Below, piece by piece: positions 14,101 to 23,053 of a DNA stretch of 64,000 bases; positions within the stretch are counted from its first letter, which is position 1, and each line of letters begins with the position of its first letter. Source of the DNA: Glandiceps talaboti (taxonomy: Eukaryota; Hemichordata; Enteropneusta; Spengelidae); contig NC_135550.1 in NCBI RefSeq assembly GCF_964340395.1, forward strand, positions 29,125,176-29,189,175, given 5' to 3'. A program made the position numbers and the translations under genes. The notes below the pieces were generated by a model. It was not told where the DNA came from, did not search any database, and saw only the letters and a program-made list of their open reading frames with translations.

Positions 14101-17100
14101 GTCACAAAAGTAAAACAGGTTTTTTTTGTGGGTGTATATGATAATTTATTTATAGCACATAATAAATCCAAGGGGAAGTATAAGGTATATTCCACAATTT
14201 CCAAAATAGAGAACTAAGACAAACAAAAATAAAGTAAACTACAAAAATCTGATGACTAACATCAATGTCAGTTAAAATCTTTTATTTCTACAGTTTGGCT
14301 CTACATGTAGAAAGCTTTCCTCAGAATGCTAGGAATAGAAAATCAAAGACAGACAATGAGTAAAAATATATACAATAACTGATAACACTGGCAAAGTAAT
14401 GGTGTAAGAATATTCATACAACAATGAAAACCAGTGGCTAGCCTAAAAATATATTAAAGCAGCCAATAAAAGGACAATGTAACCAGCAAACGGACATAAG
14501 TAACGAAAATAACATGATGCTATGTGGTAAAAAAATCTAAACAAATAAAATAACAAGAAAGTAAATGGTGCTTAAAAGTAAAGAGGTAAAACTTACAGTG
14601 CATGACTGTTGTGGTGTATGAATCCAGCCAGTGAATGTATGTAATGATAACAGAACCCCCTAGGTAAACTAATATGTGAAAGGCACCCTAGTGGATATAC
14701 CTTGCACACAACAGTGAATTTTCACAGACAGACTCAACCAGGCAACAACTAGAACTTTATAAATATATCAAGAATCTAGGCACTCTTTCCCCAACAGGTA
14801 CAAATAAAAAAAACTGGTGAACTTTAGTCTCTCACCAGCTCTTAATCCCCACTCATTGATGGGCATTACTCTGTACCCATAGTGAAAGAATTTATTCTGT
14901 TTAGTGTGAAGTACAGATAGAGTTGTCATCAATAATAAGATAGTATCCAGTACATGGAAAGTTTATTGATTGGGCAAGAGTGTTAATACATTTCAGGACA
15001 TCACATATATCAAAAAATTGTTACATACTTTGTTTTCTTTTATTTCATTCTATCCAGCGCCCAACAGCAGATGAAATCAAGAAAATCAAAACAGCACATG
15101 AGAAAGATAAAGAAACACCTCTTGACAAACCAGAACAGTAAGTCATTGAATAAATACATAGACCATATTTCACACATGCCAAGGAGCTACAATATGATAC
15201 CTCTGCATGTACATCTCATGTACATATAATGATTGTCATGTAGACATACTGCAAATACTATTTGTAGTCTAGCTGCTACCTGGTGGTTGGTCTTGCCAGC
15301 TGCATGTCTTATACTATCAGTTAAGTCCTGTTACTGAAGCACAAATACTTAAGCCATTTTGGGTGAGTGTGGTAGGTCTCACTCTGTTGTATGTACATGG
15401 AAAGATGTGTGTCGTATAGGCTTAAACTTGTACAAATTGTTTGTTTTCGGTACCCTAGGGCTGCCTATGAAATGCTAAGGAAATTAGATGAGGCTGGTAA
15501 AATCACTTGGGCTTCAAAATTATGGATTCAGGAAACCATTACCCATTTTAACACCAAAAACAGTCAGAAAATTACATTCTTGAGGCCAACACATTCTGCC
15601 TATAGTTCAACTTTAGTAGTTACCCTCATTGTGCAATGTCGTTGTTTCTATGTCTTACTGTGTATAGTACCTTACTTAGTATTGACATACATTGTGTTCA
15701 TCTATCTACAGGTTTCTATTACAACTATCTGATATCAACTGCTTTGCTGAGAGAGTTTACTGTATTCTCTTCCAAACTACATTTCAAGAGAATGTCACCG
15801 CTATCAATGAGAAACTAGCCACAATAGGTGAAATTTGTCAGGTAAGCTTTATACATATACATATATATTTTTGTTTCACGATTCAACATCTTCATCACTA
15901 TTCAAATGTTTATATTTACATTTGCAAAAATCGGAAGAAATGTCTGTGAAATTACTTTTGTTGTCTGATGAACTCTAGTATGATGTACTTCATTATTAGA
16001 GTTGCCTAACATTAACAACCATATGTTCACACTTTTGACTTTTTGGTCAGATTATTGAACTTTTTACACTCTTTCTACGTAGGATTTAGAATCCAGAGAA
16101 AGTGTACAGAATATACTGCGGCTGATCCTTTGCATTGGAAACTATCTAAATGGAGGTAAAGACAAAAAATACATCAATTTCGACGGCATTTGTGAAACCC
16201 AGAATTTGATCAAGACTGTACAACCCTATAATATTTCTTATTGAACAAAGCAAACAATAAAATATTTCCAATTTTTGAAATTTTGAAATATCATAAAGGT
16301 AAACATTGAAATATCTTTTAATTTCAACGTCATGTTTTTGTTTTGAATGCATATGCATACTGTACTAAATTATTTAGCTAAAAGTAGTGACCACTTGTTG
16401 AAAATGGATGTAGTATAGATATTTTAGTTTATTATCCTGAGTGATGAAGAATGAACTGAACAATAGAAAATGAAACTTCAATAATTTAATAATCATTTGT
16501 TTTTGCCAAAAAAGCTAGGCCCTAGATATTTATGAAGTTATGATATTTTAGATTATTTTGAATTAATTGAAATATTTATGTACGCTTTCAGGAAGCAGAA
16601 CAAGAGGTCAGGCTGACGGCTTTGGTTTAGACATTCTTTCTAAAATCAAAGACGTTAAAAGTGCAGTAAGTATCAGAGTTTAAATTGTTAGTTGTTGGTT
16701 ATGAGGAAAGCTGTAGGATTTGATTATGTCTTGTATTAGAGTTGATGCCAGGTTGCAAAAGAGTAGTGGGTTCTAACATAGACCCTACACAAAAGTATAG
16801 TGTTAGGGTCTATGGTTCTAACTTGTGATTTCTTGACAAGAATTAAGGACTAAGTTATATCATTTTGTTATGATGTATATTAATTGGTGACACAGTCTTG
16901 ACTTTTATTGAGATTTTAACCAGGCAAAGATAACTTTTCAATATCACATCCCACATTCTCAAAAATGTCAAAATTATTGATTTTAAACATATTTTAGTAT
17001 TTCATGAGGTGTATGATAACACCTTGACAGCCTCTACCAAGACTGACCCTCTGCCATACAACCTTGGTCTACAAAACGTACAATCAGGTAACACATAACT

Positions 17101-19417
17101 CATGCTTTAATGTTTATTACAGGACAATAGTACCAACCTACTTTCATTTCTTGTGAAATGCTATATTGCCAAGTTTGACAGTGATGCTGGTACAGAGAAA
17201 ACCAAATATCCTCTGCCTCAACCTTCAGCAGTCAGTCAAGCTGCACTCATTAAATTTGATGAATTACATAAGGAATGGAAGAAAACTGGGAAAGACTTAA
17301 ACGGTGAGTGTCTAACTGTCTGGTTAGTACAGAAAAAAAGTACATGTACAAGTAAACTTAAATACCTATAAATTTAATACAGACAAATTGCATATACAGA
17401 GTGTATTTCACAGATTGTCACAACAAGGCTCTTTATTGTAATCACTGTGGTCACATGCTTTGCAGGAAAAATGAAGATTTCCAGATCTGGAATTTATCAT
17501 CAAGATATATCAATGTCTCAAAGAACTTTCATTACATGCTGTATGTGTCTTTGTATGTTACAAATAGTAACAACTTTCATTACATGCTGTATGTGTCTGA
17601 GAACTTTCATTACATGCTGTACTTTGTATGTTTCAGATTGTGAGAAGAAGATTATCCGTATAGTAGAGAATAGTGAAGAAGATCAACTGCAGCCATTCAA
17701 AGACAATATGGAAAACTTTATCATTTCTGCAAAAGAAGAATTACTGAAATTGGAAATTAATCTGCAGTGTTTTCAACAAAAGTATGTTTTATGTTTTGTT
17801 TTATCTCATTACATGATGGTTATCTTTTTTCTGAAAACATGCTGGCTAAATAAGTTGGACATTTTGACCCAATAAAATGGTATATCAAATGTTTTTGTCT
17901 GTTGTTAAATTAAAGGAAAAGATAAACAAATTTCAAATATATCCTGATACAATTGATAGTGTAGGTAACAGCCATCACCACTCCTAACATGTCTCCCCCC
18001 CCACACACACACACACACACTTCACCCATGTGCATATAGAATACATTGTGTTGTAGTTTGATGAAATGCAGTGCAATATATATTAACTGGGGAAATATTG
18101 ATATTTGTGTTTCACATTTCAAATGTTCTTTTTTCTCCTCCTTGTACACCTCCATAGATTTGATCAAGCTGTAAAGTTTTTCTGCGTTCAGCCTAAGTCA
18201 GGTGACAAAGAAGTCACACCAGCATATTTCTTTGGACTCTGGTTTCCATTCTGTCGGGATTTCAAAACTGAGTGGAAGAAAGAACAGCAGAAGATTACAA
18301 GACGGAAGTAAGTATTAGTATAGCCTGTAGTCTTACTGGAAACACATACATAATAGTTTTGAAATGATGGAGAATGGCAGCCATTCTGTTTTCTCAGAGA
18401 CCTGTCATGGGTGGGGAGGGGGGGGGGGGTTGACTCATCTAACATAGACCAGTTCTTGTGATGTTGGCAGTTTGCGATAGTATGAACAACCATTATGGTC
18501 CATTTACTATTTAGAATATAAAGATTGAAATATGTTGTGTTAGGTGTATTTATTTATCATATACCACACATCCTATACCACGTACATTTACTTATGCAAA
18601 AAGTAACAATTATATCCAGAACATATCATTTCATCAATAATTGCAATGTTAATTGTTCAGAGTATTAGTTTTCCAAATTTGACCATTACCTATAAAACAG
18701 TTATGTGTACAGTATATCTAGTATTTTAGCAATTCTCTCTAAAGTCATTTATGAATCACTTCAGATAGAACAGAAAGAGATGTGTCAAAATAAAAATACA
18801 TCCTTGCTTCACTGTTGACATAGATTAAAAGAGGTACTGTACATATGAAAAGTACAGAATGGCTTTAAATGTAGATTTCTAGTTCCACAATTTATATGTT
18901 ACAGAGAATCACTTGAAAGGAGTGATTTTAGACAATATGTTCTTGTCATCATTAGTTGACATCAGTACGTAACCTGACAATAGAGTAGTGTGTAGAAAAA
19001 TATATGTTGTACTGGAGAGACCTACTATCACCACTTTACTTACAGTTTCCATGACAACCATTAAAGTGTACTACTCACTCAATGGGGTAACCACTTAACT
19101 GAGATGTGTCTTTGTAATGTAATCACTATGTCATGTAATTGATTCAATTAATTGATTGAAATAGTTACCTTACATACCACCTTCCATTACAAACTTGGCC
19201 TTTGACCCTTGACCCCTGTTTTTTAATTCCTAACATGACTAACCTCATTACATTAGCCTTATACATACTTTGTCATTTTGCTTCTTTTTTTTGCAGTATT
19301 GAAGAAGCACAGAGGAAGACAAAGCAAATACAAGAAGAAAAGAGAAGAAGTTTTACAACATCAGCAGTAAAAGCTGGTGGATTGAAAGCCAAGGTTGCTG
19401 CAGCCAAGGCCAAGTAA
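232..19417 (+). CDS. FMN: Formin of the FMN (formin-1/2, Cappuccino) family, 15 coding exons
   Basis: Actin nucleator and elongator. Joined exons 232-2167, 3919-4070, 4488-4638, 6749-6810, 7435-8141, 8715-8856, 9240-9389, 15058-15137, 15712-15841, 16083-16155, 16592-16665, 17123-17303, 17637-17781, 18158-18307 and 19297-19417 keep one frame and give 1417 aa. Seen: a long acidic, Ser/Thr-rich N-terminus (about 1-630), a DEP-like stretch (about 632-712), a predicted coiled coil (about 747-850), a proline-rich FH1 (about 883-969), an FH2 (about 975-1377) and a basic tail (1378-1417). The FH2 carries [16 protein letters not shown] and [11 protein letters not shown], the FMN subgroup signature as I know it. 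In FMN/Capu proteins the basic tail binds the Spire KIND domain. The start at 232 opens the long frame in an exon whose acceptor is at 97-98, so an untranslated exon lies upstream, outside the window. Identification is firm; small exon-border errors are possible. Confidence 0.9.
3919..4070 (+). CDS. FMN: FMN coding exon 2 (DEP-like core)
   Basis: Acceptor ctctctccag, donor ATG|gtgagt, 152 nt, entering in phase 1 and leaving in phase 0. Encodes LVDWL, then R-A-(x)3[10 protein letters not shown], the spacing of the DEP domain core (VDWL ... A ... LLDAGVI). Reading on past the donor gives glycine-rich intron translation. Confidence 0.85.
4488..4638 (+). CDS. FMN: FMN coding exon 3
   Basis: Acceptor ttcatag, donor GCTG|gtatgt, 151 nt, phase 0 in and phase 1 out. 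It starts IDAMYCW, which would close the DEP-like unit (family: F-x-D-x-x-x-YxF), then a Gln/Ala/Pro-rich linker. Confidence 0.8.
5726..5862 (+). repeat. Three-copy tandem repeat in FMN intron 3
   Basis: Three diverged copies built on the core 'tacacggcaag' followed by 'cactttca', with cores near 5738, 5775 and 5831. The spacing is unequal (about 37 and 56 nt), so part of a unit has been lost or inserted. Confidence 0.7.
6749..6810 (+). CDS. FMN: FMN coding exon 4 (start of coiled coil)
   Basis: Small 62-nt exon, acceptor ttgaacag, donor TTACAG|gtaaat, phase 1 in and phase 0 out. Encodes [21 protein letters not shown] less its last residue, a charged heptad-like segment that continues directly in exon 5. 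Its acceptor lacks a strong pyrimidine tract, so the 5' border is the least certain of the set. Confidence 0.75.
7435..8141 (+). CDS. FMN: FMN coding exon 5 (coiled coil, FH1, start of FH2)
   Basis: Acceptor catctgtag, donor CG|gtgagt, 707 nt, phase 0 in and phase 2 out. It encodes a coiled coil ([20 protein letters not shown]), an acidic/Ser linker, then FH1: several proline runs split by short GGIP or SGIP spacers, the profilin-binding type. It ends with MKSLYWKRI, the FH2 N-terminal lasso motif. Long antisense frames over 7425-8186 are shadows of the proline codons. Confidence 0.9.
8715..8856 (+). CDS. FMN: FMN coding exon 6 (FH2 lasso/linker)
   Basis: Acceptor cctttatag, donor AGG|gtaaag, 142 nt, phase 2 in and phase 0 out. 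Encodes [11 protein letters not shown], then EEMFCKK and KKKPLSD, the lasso-linker segment of FMN-type FH2 domains. Confidence 0.9.
9240..9389 (+). CDS. FMN: FMN coding exon 7 (FH2 knob)
   Basis: Acceptor gttgtaaag, donor ATA|gtaagt, 150 nt, phase 0 both ends. Encodes [17 protein letters not shown], the FH2 knob; the Ile in VGILIS corresponds in family terms to the actin-contact isoleucine. Confidence 0.92.
10699..11137 (-). CDS. Nested membrane protein, coding exon 4 (cytoplasmic tail)
   Basis: Acceptor ttttaacttag, stop TGA at 10701-10699. Starts [13 protein letters not shown] (after a split Arg codon), then a polar tail ending KDEPHRF. The uninterrupted 439-nt frame in AT-rich intron sequence supports real coding. 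Confidence 0.6.
10699..12646 (-). CDS. Predicted single-pass membrane protein nested in FMN intron 7, 4 coding exons
   Basis: Family not recognised. Minus-strand exons 12646-12532, 12174-12151, 11727-11640 and 11137-10699 join in one frame, with GT-AG borders, to 221 aa. Seen: about 46 N-terminal residues with three Cys (CFVG, RCTC), a Pro-rich EPPPKITP, one strong hydrophobic segment ([17 protein letters not shown] and on, about residues 49-74), a Cys-Tyr-Cys and RRRK stop-transfer, then a 146-residue polar tail with Tyr sites (YDVIE, RYENQ). The start ATG at 12646 has an in-frame TGA 24 bases upstream in the same exon, whose acceptor I place at 12697-12699. There is no signal peptide, so this is either a type III protein or a receptor whose ectodomain exons I missed. 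It lies antisense within the host intron. Poly(A) candidate: tttatt on + at 10132-10137. Confidence 0.6.
11640..11727 (-). CDS. Nested membrane protein, coding exon 3 (transmembrane segment)
   Basis: Acceptor ctttcacag, donor AG|gtaggt. The 88 nt encode an uninterrupted hydrophobic stretch of about 25 residues starting YVNVIIG and ending VICYC. Confidence 0.6.
12151..12174 (-). CDS. Nested membrane protein, coding exon 2 (24-nt microexon)
   Basis: Flanked by ctttacag and gtaagt on the minus strand. The 24 nt (NLPDDGPS at the join) are in phase with both neighbours, which is the main support for such a small exon. Confidence 0.5.
12532..12646 (-). CDS. Nested membrane protein, coding exon 1
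   Basis: 38 codons plus 1 nt from ATG to donor gtaagt (acttac on + at 12526-12531). The exon probably starts at 12696 after cttttcag-like sequence, with 50 nt of 5' UTR. Encodes the extracellular Cys-containing segment. Confidence 0.5.
14061..14098 (-). other. Candidate 5' UTR exon of the nested gene
   Basis: 38 nt between acceptor ttttgtgacag and donor GCAG|gtatgt on the minus strand, upstream of the nested gene. Its only ATG frame stops within the exon. Another good minus-strand donor (gtaagt) lies near 14596. Speculative without transcripts. Confidence 0.3.
15058..15137 (+). CDS. FMN: FMN coding exon 8 (FH2)
   Basis: Acceptor attctatccag, donor CA|gtaagt, 80 nt, phase 0 in and phase 2 out. 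Encodes [10 protein letters not shown] and LDKPEQ, a conserved FH2 stretch. It is separated from exon 7 by a 5.7 kb intron that carries a whole gene on the other strand. Confidence 0.9.
15459..15570 (+). mobile_element. Retrotransposon-like coding fragment in FMN intron 8
   Basis: The frame reads [20 protein letters not shown]. This resembles a segment (x-ML-x-LD-x-G-x-x-TWA) I know from reverse-transcriptase-bearing elements of marine invertebrates; the usual following GFG-x-VW part is missing. A chance ag at 15457-15458 puts it in frame with exon 8, but FH2 homology shows that exon 9 is the true next exon. A relic about 110 nt long. Confidence 0.4.
15712..15841 (+). CDS. FMN: FMN coding exon 9 (FH2)
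   Basis: Acceptor tctatctacag, donor CAG|gtaagc, 130 nt, phase 2 in and phase 0 out. Joined to exon 8 it reads [18 protein letters not shown], matching the expected FH2 order and skipping the transposon-like open frame at 15459. Confidence 0.9.
16083..16155 (+). CDS. FMN: FMN coding exon 10 (FH2)
   Basis: Acceptor ctttctacgtag, donor GGAG|gtaaag, 73 nt, phase 0 in and phase 1 out. Encodes [19 protein letters not shown], the best-conserved FH2 helix. Confidence 0.92.
16592..16665 (+). CDS. FMN: FMN coding exon 11 (FH2)
   Basis: Acceptor gctttcag, donor GCA|gtaagt, 74 nt, phase 1 in and phase 0 out. Encodes [19 protein letters not shown], the FH2 signature that follows GNYLNGG. Confidence 0.92.
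16766..16822 (+). repeat. Short inverted repeat (hairpin) in FMN intron 11
   Basis: Left arm holds catagaccctacac and right arm gtgttagggtctatgg, separated by about 9 nt. A related sequence (gtagggtctatggttaga) closes a similar imperfect palindrome at 41755-41800, so this may be a small dispersed hairpin family. Confidence 0.5.
17123..17303 (+). CDS. FMN: FMN coding exon 12 (FH2)
   Basis: Acceptor ttattacag, donor AACG|gtgagt, 181 nt, phase 0 in and phase 1 out. Encodes [11 protein letters not shown] and [10 protein letters not shown], the FH2 region after the D-x-KS motif. Confidence 0.92.
17522..17632 (+). repeat. Three copies of a 20-nt motif before FMN exon 13
   Basis: aactttcattacatgctgta occurs near 17523, 17572 and 17602, the last ending a few bases before the polypyrimidine tract and acceptor of exon 13. 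Local duplication that could affect the branch-point region. Confidence 0.7.
17637..17781 (+). CDS. FMN: FMN coding exon 13 (FH2 coiled-coil region)
   Basis: Acceptor tatgtttcag, donor CAAAA|gtatgt, 145 nt, phase 1 in and phase 2 out. Encodes [15 protein letters not shown] and a helical stretch. Three near-identical copies of a short sequence lie just upstream of the acceptor. Confidence 0.9.
18158..18307 (+). CDS. FMN: FMN coding exon 14 (FH2 post region)
   Basis: Acceptor cacctccatag, donor GGAA|gtaagt, 150 nt, phase 2 both ends. Encodes [19 protein letters not shown] and the F-C-x-DF-K post segment that ends the FH2 core. Confidence 0.92.
19297..19417 (+). CDS. FMN: FMN coding exon 15 (basic C-terminal tail and stop)
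   Basis: Acceptor tttttttgcag, phase 2 in, TAA at 19415-19417. Encodes 40 residues rich in Lys/Arg ending KVAAAKAK. In FMN-family formins a basic tail at this place is the Spire-interacting sequence. The last 56 bases of the coding part are the first unit of the downstream minisatellite, so the end of this gene and the array share one origin. Confidence 0.88.
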
Positions 19418-20361
19418 ATGAAATACATACAAAACAGTAGTGAAAGCTGGTGGATTGAAATCCAAGGTTGCTGCAGCCAAGGTCAAGTAAATGAAATACA
19501 TACAAAACAGTAGTGAAAGCTGGTGGATTGAAATCCAAGGTTGCTGCAGCCAAGGTCAAGTAAATGAAATACATACAAATCAGTAGTGAAAGCTGGTGGA
19601 TTGAAATCCAAGGTCAAGTAAATGAAATGCATACAACTCAGTAGTGAAAACTGGTGGATTGAAATCCAAGGTTGCTGCAGCCAAGGCCAAGTAAATGAAA
19701 TGCATACAAATCAGTAGTGAAAGCTGGTGGATTGAAATCCAAGGCCAAGTAAATGAAATACATACAAATCAGTAGTGAAAGCTGGTGGATTGAAATCCAA
19801 GGTTGCTGCAGTCAAGGCCAAGTAAATGAAATACATACAAATCAGTAGTGAAAGCTGGTGGATTGAAATCCAAGGCCAAGTAAATGAAATACATACAAAT
19901 CAGTAGTGAAAGCTGGTGGATTGAAATCCAAGGCCAAGTAAATGAAATACATACAAATCAGTAGTGAAAGCTGGTGGATTGAAATCCAAGGCCAAGTAAA
20001 TGAAATGCATACAAATCAGTAGTGAAAGCTGGTGGATTGAAATCCAAGGCCAAGTAAATGAAATACATACAAATCAGTAGTGAAAGCTGGTGGATTGAAA
20101 TCCAAGGCCAAGTAAATGAAATACATACAAATCAGTAGTGAAATCTGGTGGATTGAAATCCAAGGCCAAGTAAATGAAATACATACAAATCAGTAGTGAA
20201 AGCTGGTGGATTGAAATCCAAGGCCAAGTAAATGAAATACATTCAACTCAGTAGTGAAATCTGGTGGATTGAAATCCAAGGCCAAGTAAATGAAATACAT
20301 TCAACTCAGTAGTGAAAGCTGGTGGATTGAAATCCAAGGCCAAGTAAATGAAATGCATTCA
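19362..20361 (+). repeat. Minisatellite derived from the FMN terminal coding segment, 16 units
   Basis: Unit starts (on cagtag/cagcag) read at 19362, 19435, 19508, 19581, 19639, 19712, 19770, 19843, 19901, 19959, 20017, 20075, 20133, 20191, 20249 and 20307. Units are 73 nt (1-3, 5 and 7) or 58 nt (4, 6 and 8-15); the last unit is cut off at about 20361. The short form lacks 15 nt, gttgctgcagccaag, lying between ccaag direct repeats. Unit 1 is the live end of the formin CDS including its stop; later units still read as K-A-G-G-L-K codons followed by taa. The array forms the start of the 3' UTR. Confidence 0.9.
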
Positions 20362-20516
20362 AGAGATGTAAAATTGTAGAGTAGTTTTATAGTGAAATAA
20401 GAGATAATGATCCACATGACAGTCATAGATTAATAGGTATATTTTTAGATATTTTAAACAAAATACATCAGCCAATTCTTTTTTTCACTTATCCATATAA
20501 TTTTTGTTTTTCGCCA

Positions 20517-20522
20517 AATAAA
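20517..20522 (+). promoter_or_regulatory. Candidate FMN poly(A) signal
   Basis: AATAAA about 1.1 kb after the FMN stop and 150 nt after the minisatellite, followed by a T-rich stretch at 20549-20557. The first good hexamer downstream of the array; weak evidence alone. Confidence 0.35.
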
Positions 20523-22785
20523 ATTGGACATGGGTAAAAAAGATAGATTTTTTTTTCACATTCCAGTATGTGAGCATTCTGTAAGTTCAGTAGGTGATGA
20601 ACACTCATTGAATTTAGCACTGTGCATAAAGGTGGCAAGGCTATACTTGTGGTAGGTCAGAGGTCTTAGTCTAGGTCAGAGGTTGTCGTGTATCCAGTTA
20701 TGGAGGTTTATCCTGTCAGCCTTAGCCACTAGTAATGTCATAGGTCATTTCTATGGAAAAAGTGCTTTACAATAGTTCTTAGTGAAGGATTTTTTCACTA
20801 GAGTTTGTGTAAGTGTGAGTATTAGTACTGAACTTAACATGAATTATAAGAGGGTATGTTGATAACTTGTTATTGAAAAAGTTGTGATTGTTGAAAATAT
20901 GTAATATTAAGACAGAATTACTTGTTATGTATTTGATTATTAAGAAATGATATGTAAATTATGTATGAATATTTTGTGTAAATGAAAAAGCAATATCACA
21001 TGTGTATGACCATGAATAACTCAGCAATATGTAATATGTAGCGCCACCAATGTTCAATCATGAATACTTTTGTTTTTATGGCGTTTTAGCCAGGGCTGTG
21101 TTTCCAGTAAAGTACATGTACAGCAATTTGTATGAATTCGTTGTCAGTTGTGGTGGTAAGAGAACCTGTAAATATTAACATGTTATTTATTGTCTTATTA
21201 AAGTCAGAGTTTTTTCTCATAAAATACAAGAATATGATATTATGCAGGCAATATATATCTGTGAAATGTTGAATAAAAGTGGTGACATTAATATTAAAGT
21301 ATGCACCACAAATATTGAGACATGTCTTCCTGATTTAACAGAAAATGTTTTCAAAGTTGAAAGAGAAGCACTCTTTAAATTTCCCCAGTATAGAGTTCTT
21401 CTAGTCTTGTGGTTATATAGAAGTTTGCTCCACCCTTTATTTATTGGGAGGTTGCGTAAATAGCTATGTTTCTGTAAATCTGGTTTCTGTTGAATGTGTC
21501 TAATACTTGAAAGATTGATAAGTACACCCTCTAATATTGCATTAGCAGAACAAACAATTACTTGCAAGCTTAATAGCTTGCTGTTTGTAGTATTTTTTAA
21601 CAAAAATGTGTTATACTGTTTCAAATTTTGTTCAAAATAATCTTGCAAACCTAACTCATACAATTGCAAAATATGCAAGAATACTATTACAATCAAAAGA
21701 TAGATTTGTATTTGAATTTCTGTATAATACCTTCAATGCCTTCAAATGTTGTAGGATATTCACTTCTTAAAGTGCCATGTGCATGTCATCCAATTCCGTT
21801 CTGTGAAGGGTAATAGGCTGTGTCCTGGCACTATAGTATAATGCTATTATGGTGTCAAATTTGACAAGTAACCAATCAGCTGAGGTATAGCCATGGGACT
21901 TGTTGATGACCACACAACGTCTATCTGCATAATGCCCATGTATTAACAGTAATGTCCATGTAGTCATTATGAAATCATTTACATTAACAAATTTGTAGTG
22001 TTAATTTCAGGTGGTACTGAAGCCCTAGAATATAAAAATGCTTGTATAAGAGTCATTATTTATCCAGTGATGTTTCACTCCACCTGGATTGTTATGCAGT
22101 ATTTATCCAGATCCATATAATAATTTTATCGTTAATGTCAAACCAGAGCTTGTTTTTCCCTGAGCCTTACATAAAATTATGTTATTAAACACAGTGTGCC
22201 TTCTCCATGTACAATGACTGAAGGGTTACCAATTATTGCACATATATTTGCAAAGTGATTAATACTCTACTCAGTTTTTGTCATATGTCAGATGTCATAT
22301 TTAAACCTGTCTTCATTAACTATGTCTATTTCAATATCTTGTTTTTATTTTGTCTGTTTTCATACTTCGTTTTTAATTTCATATAACAAAATGGTGCTTT
22401 TGCATTTCGTAATATGTATTTATATTTATAAACGGTATAAGTTCTAAGGTTACTTTTAATTTCATATGATGTACTGTACACACATGAATATTCACAATGT
22501 TGTTTTTGCACAGTTTACTAACTCACTCAGTATAAATGTATGTCTAATGAAAAGCAGTATATGAGTCCTAGATCAGTAGATTTAGTGGAATGTTGATGAT
22601 TATTGTAAGTTTCATCTATCAACTGCGTATAACTATCTATTTTTAGTGACAAATCCCACACTAAGACGTAATTTGTGACTGATATTTTTAGAACATTTTT
22701 GAAAATCCATGTCGCCTCGCCCATTATGGAGTGCAAAGTTTGCTTGAGTCCATTATGGACTGGGAGGGCGTACATTATTGTTATT

Positions 22786-23053
22786 ATTTTATAGTTTTGC
22801 CAATTCCAGTGAATTTGTAGACCGAGAAACGCAAAACAACGTATAATATACACAACGCTGAACATCGTCTGCCATGTTCGGCCCGGAAGCTGAATACTAA
22901 TCATAGCGACACACGTACGTACACTTACGGACATAAGCTTGTATTGTTATGCTCGTTCCGGGGCCGCGATGCCCAATAACGGAGTACATTATCAGTAATA
23001 ATGTACAGCGATGACATCACAAAATTCACTGGAATTGGTAATGCTATAATATA
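22786..23053. mobile_element. MITE-like element with imperfect terminal inverted repeats
   Basis: The left arm (22786-22818) contains ccaattccagtgaattt; the right arm (23019-23052) contains its reverse complement aaattcactggaattgg, and the match extends imperfectly to about 32 nt. The interior of about 200 nt is non-coding and unusually CpG-rich (22817-22990). No clear target duplication seen. Confidence 0.5.

Noticed and set aside
19353-19574. 73-codon minus frame
   Set aside because: Complement of the FMN-derived minisatellite; repeats the same residues each unit and has no independent support.
21217-21696. 159-codon minus frame
   Set aside because: AT-rich, no domain, signal peptide or splice context; biased to codons expected by chance in such sequence.
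22527-22934. 135-codon minus frame
   Set aside because: Runs across the arm of a MITE-like inverted repeat; no recognisable motif.
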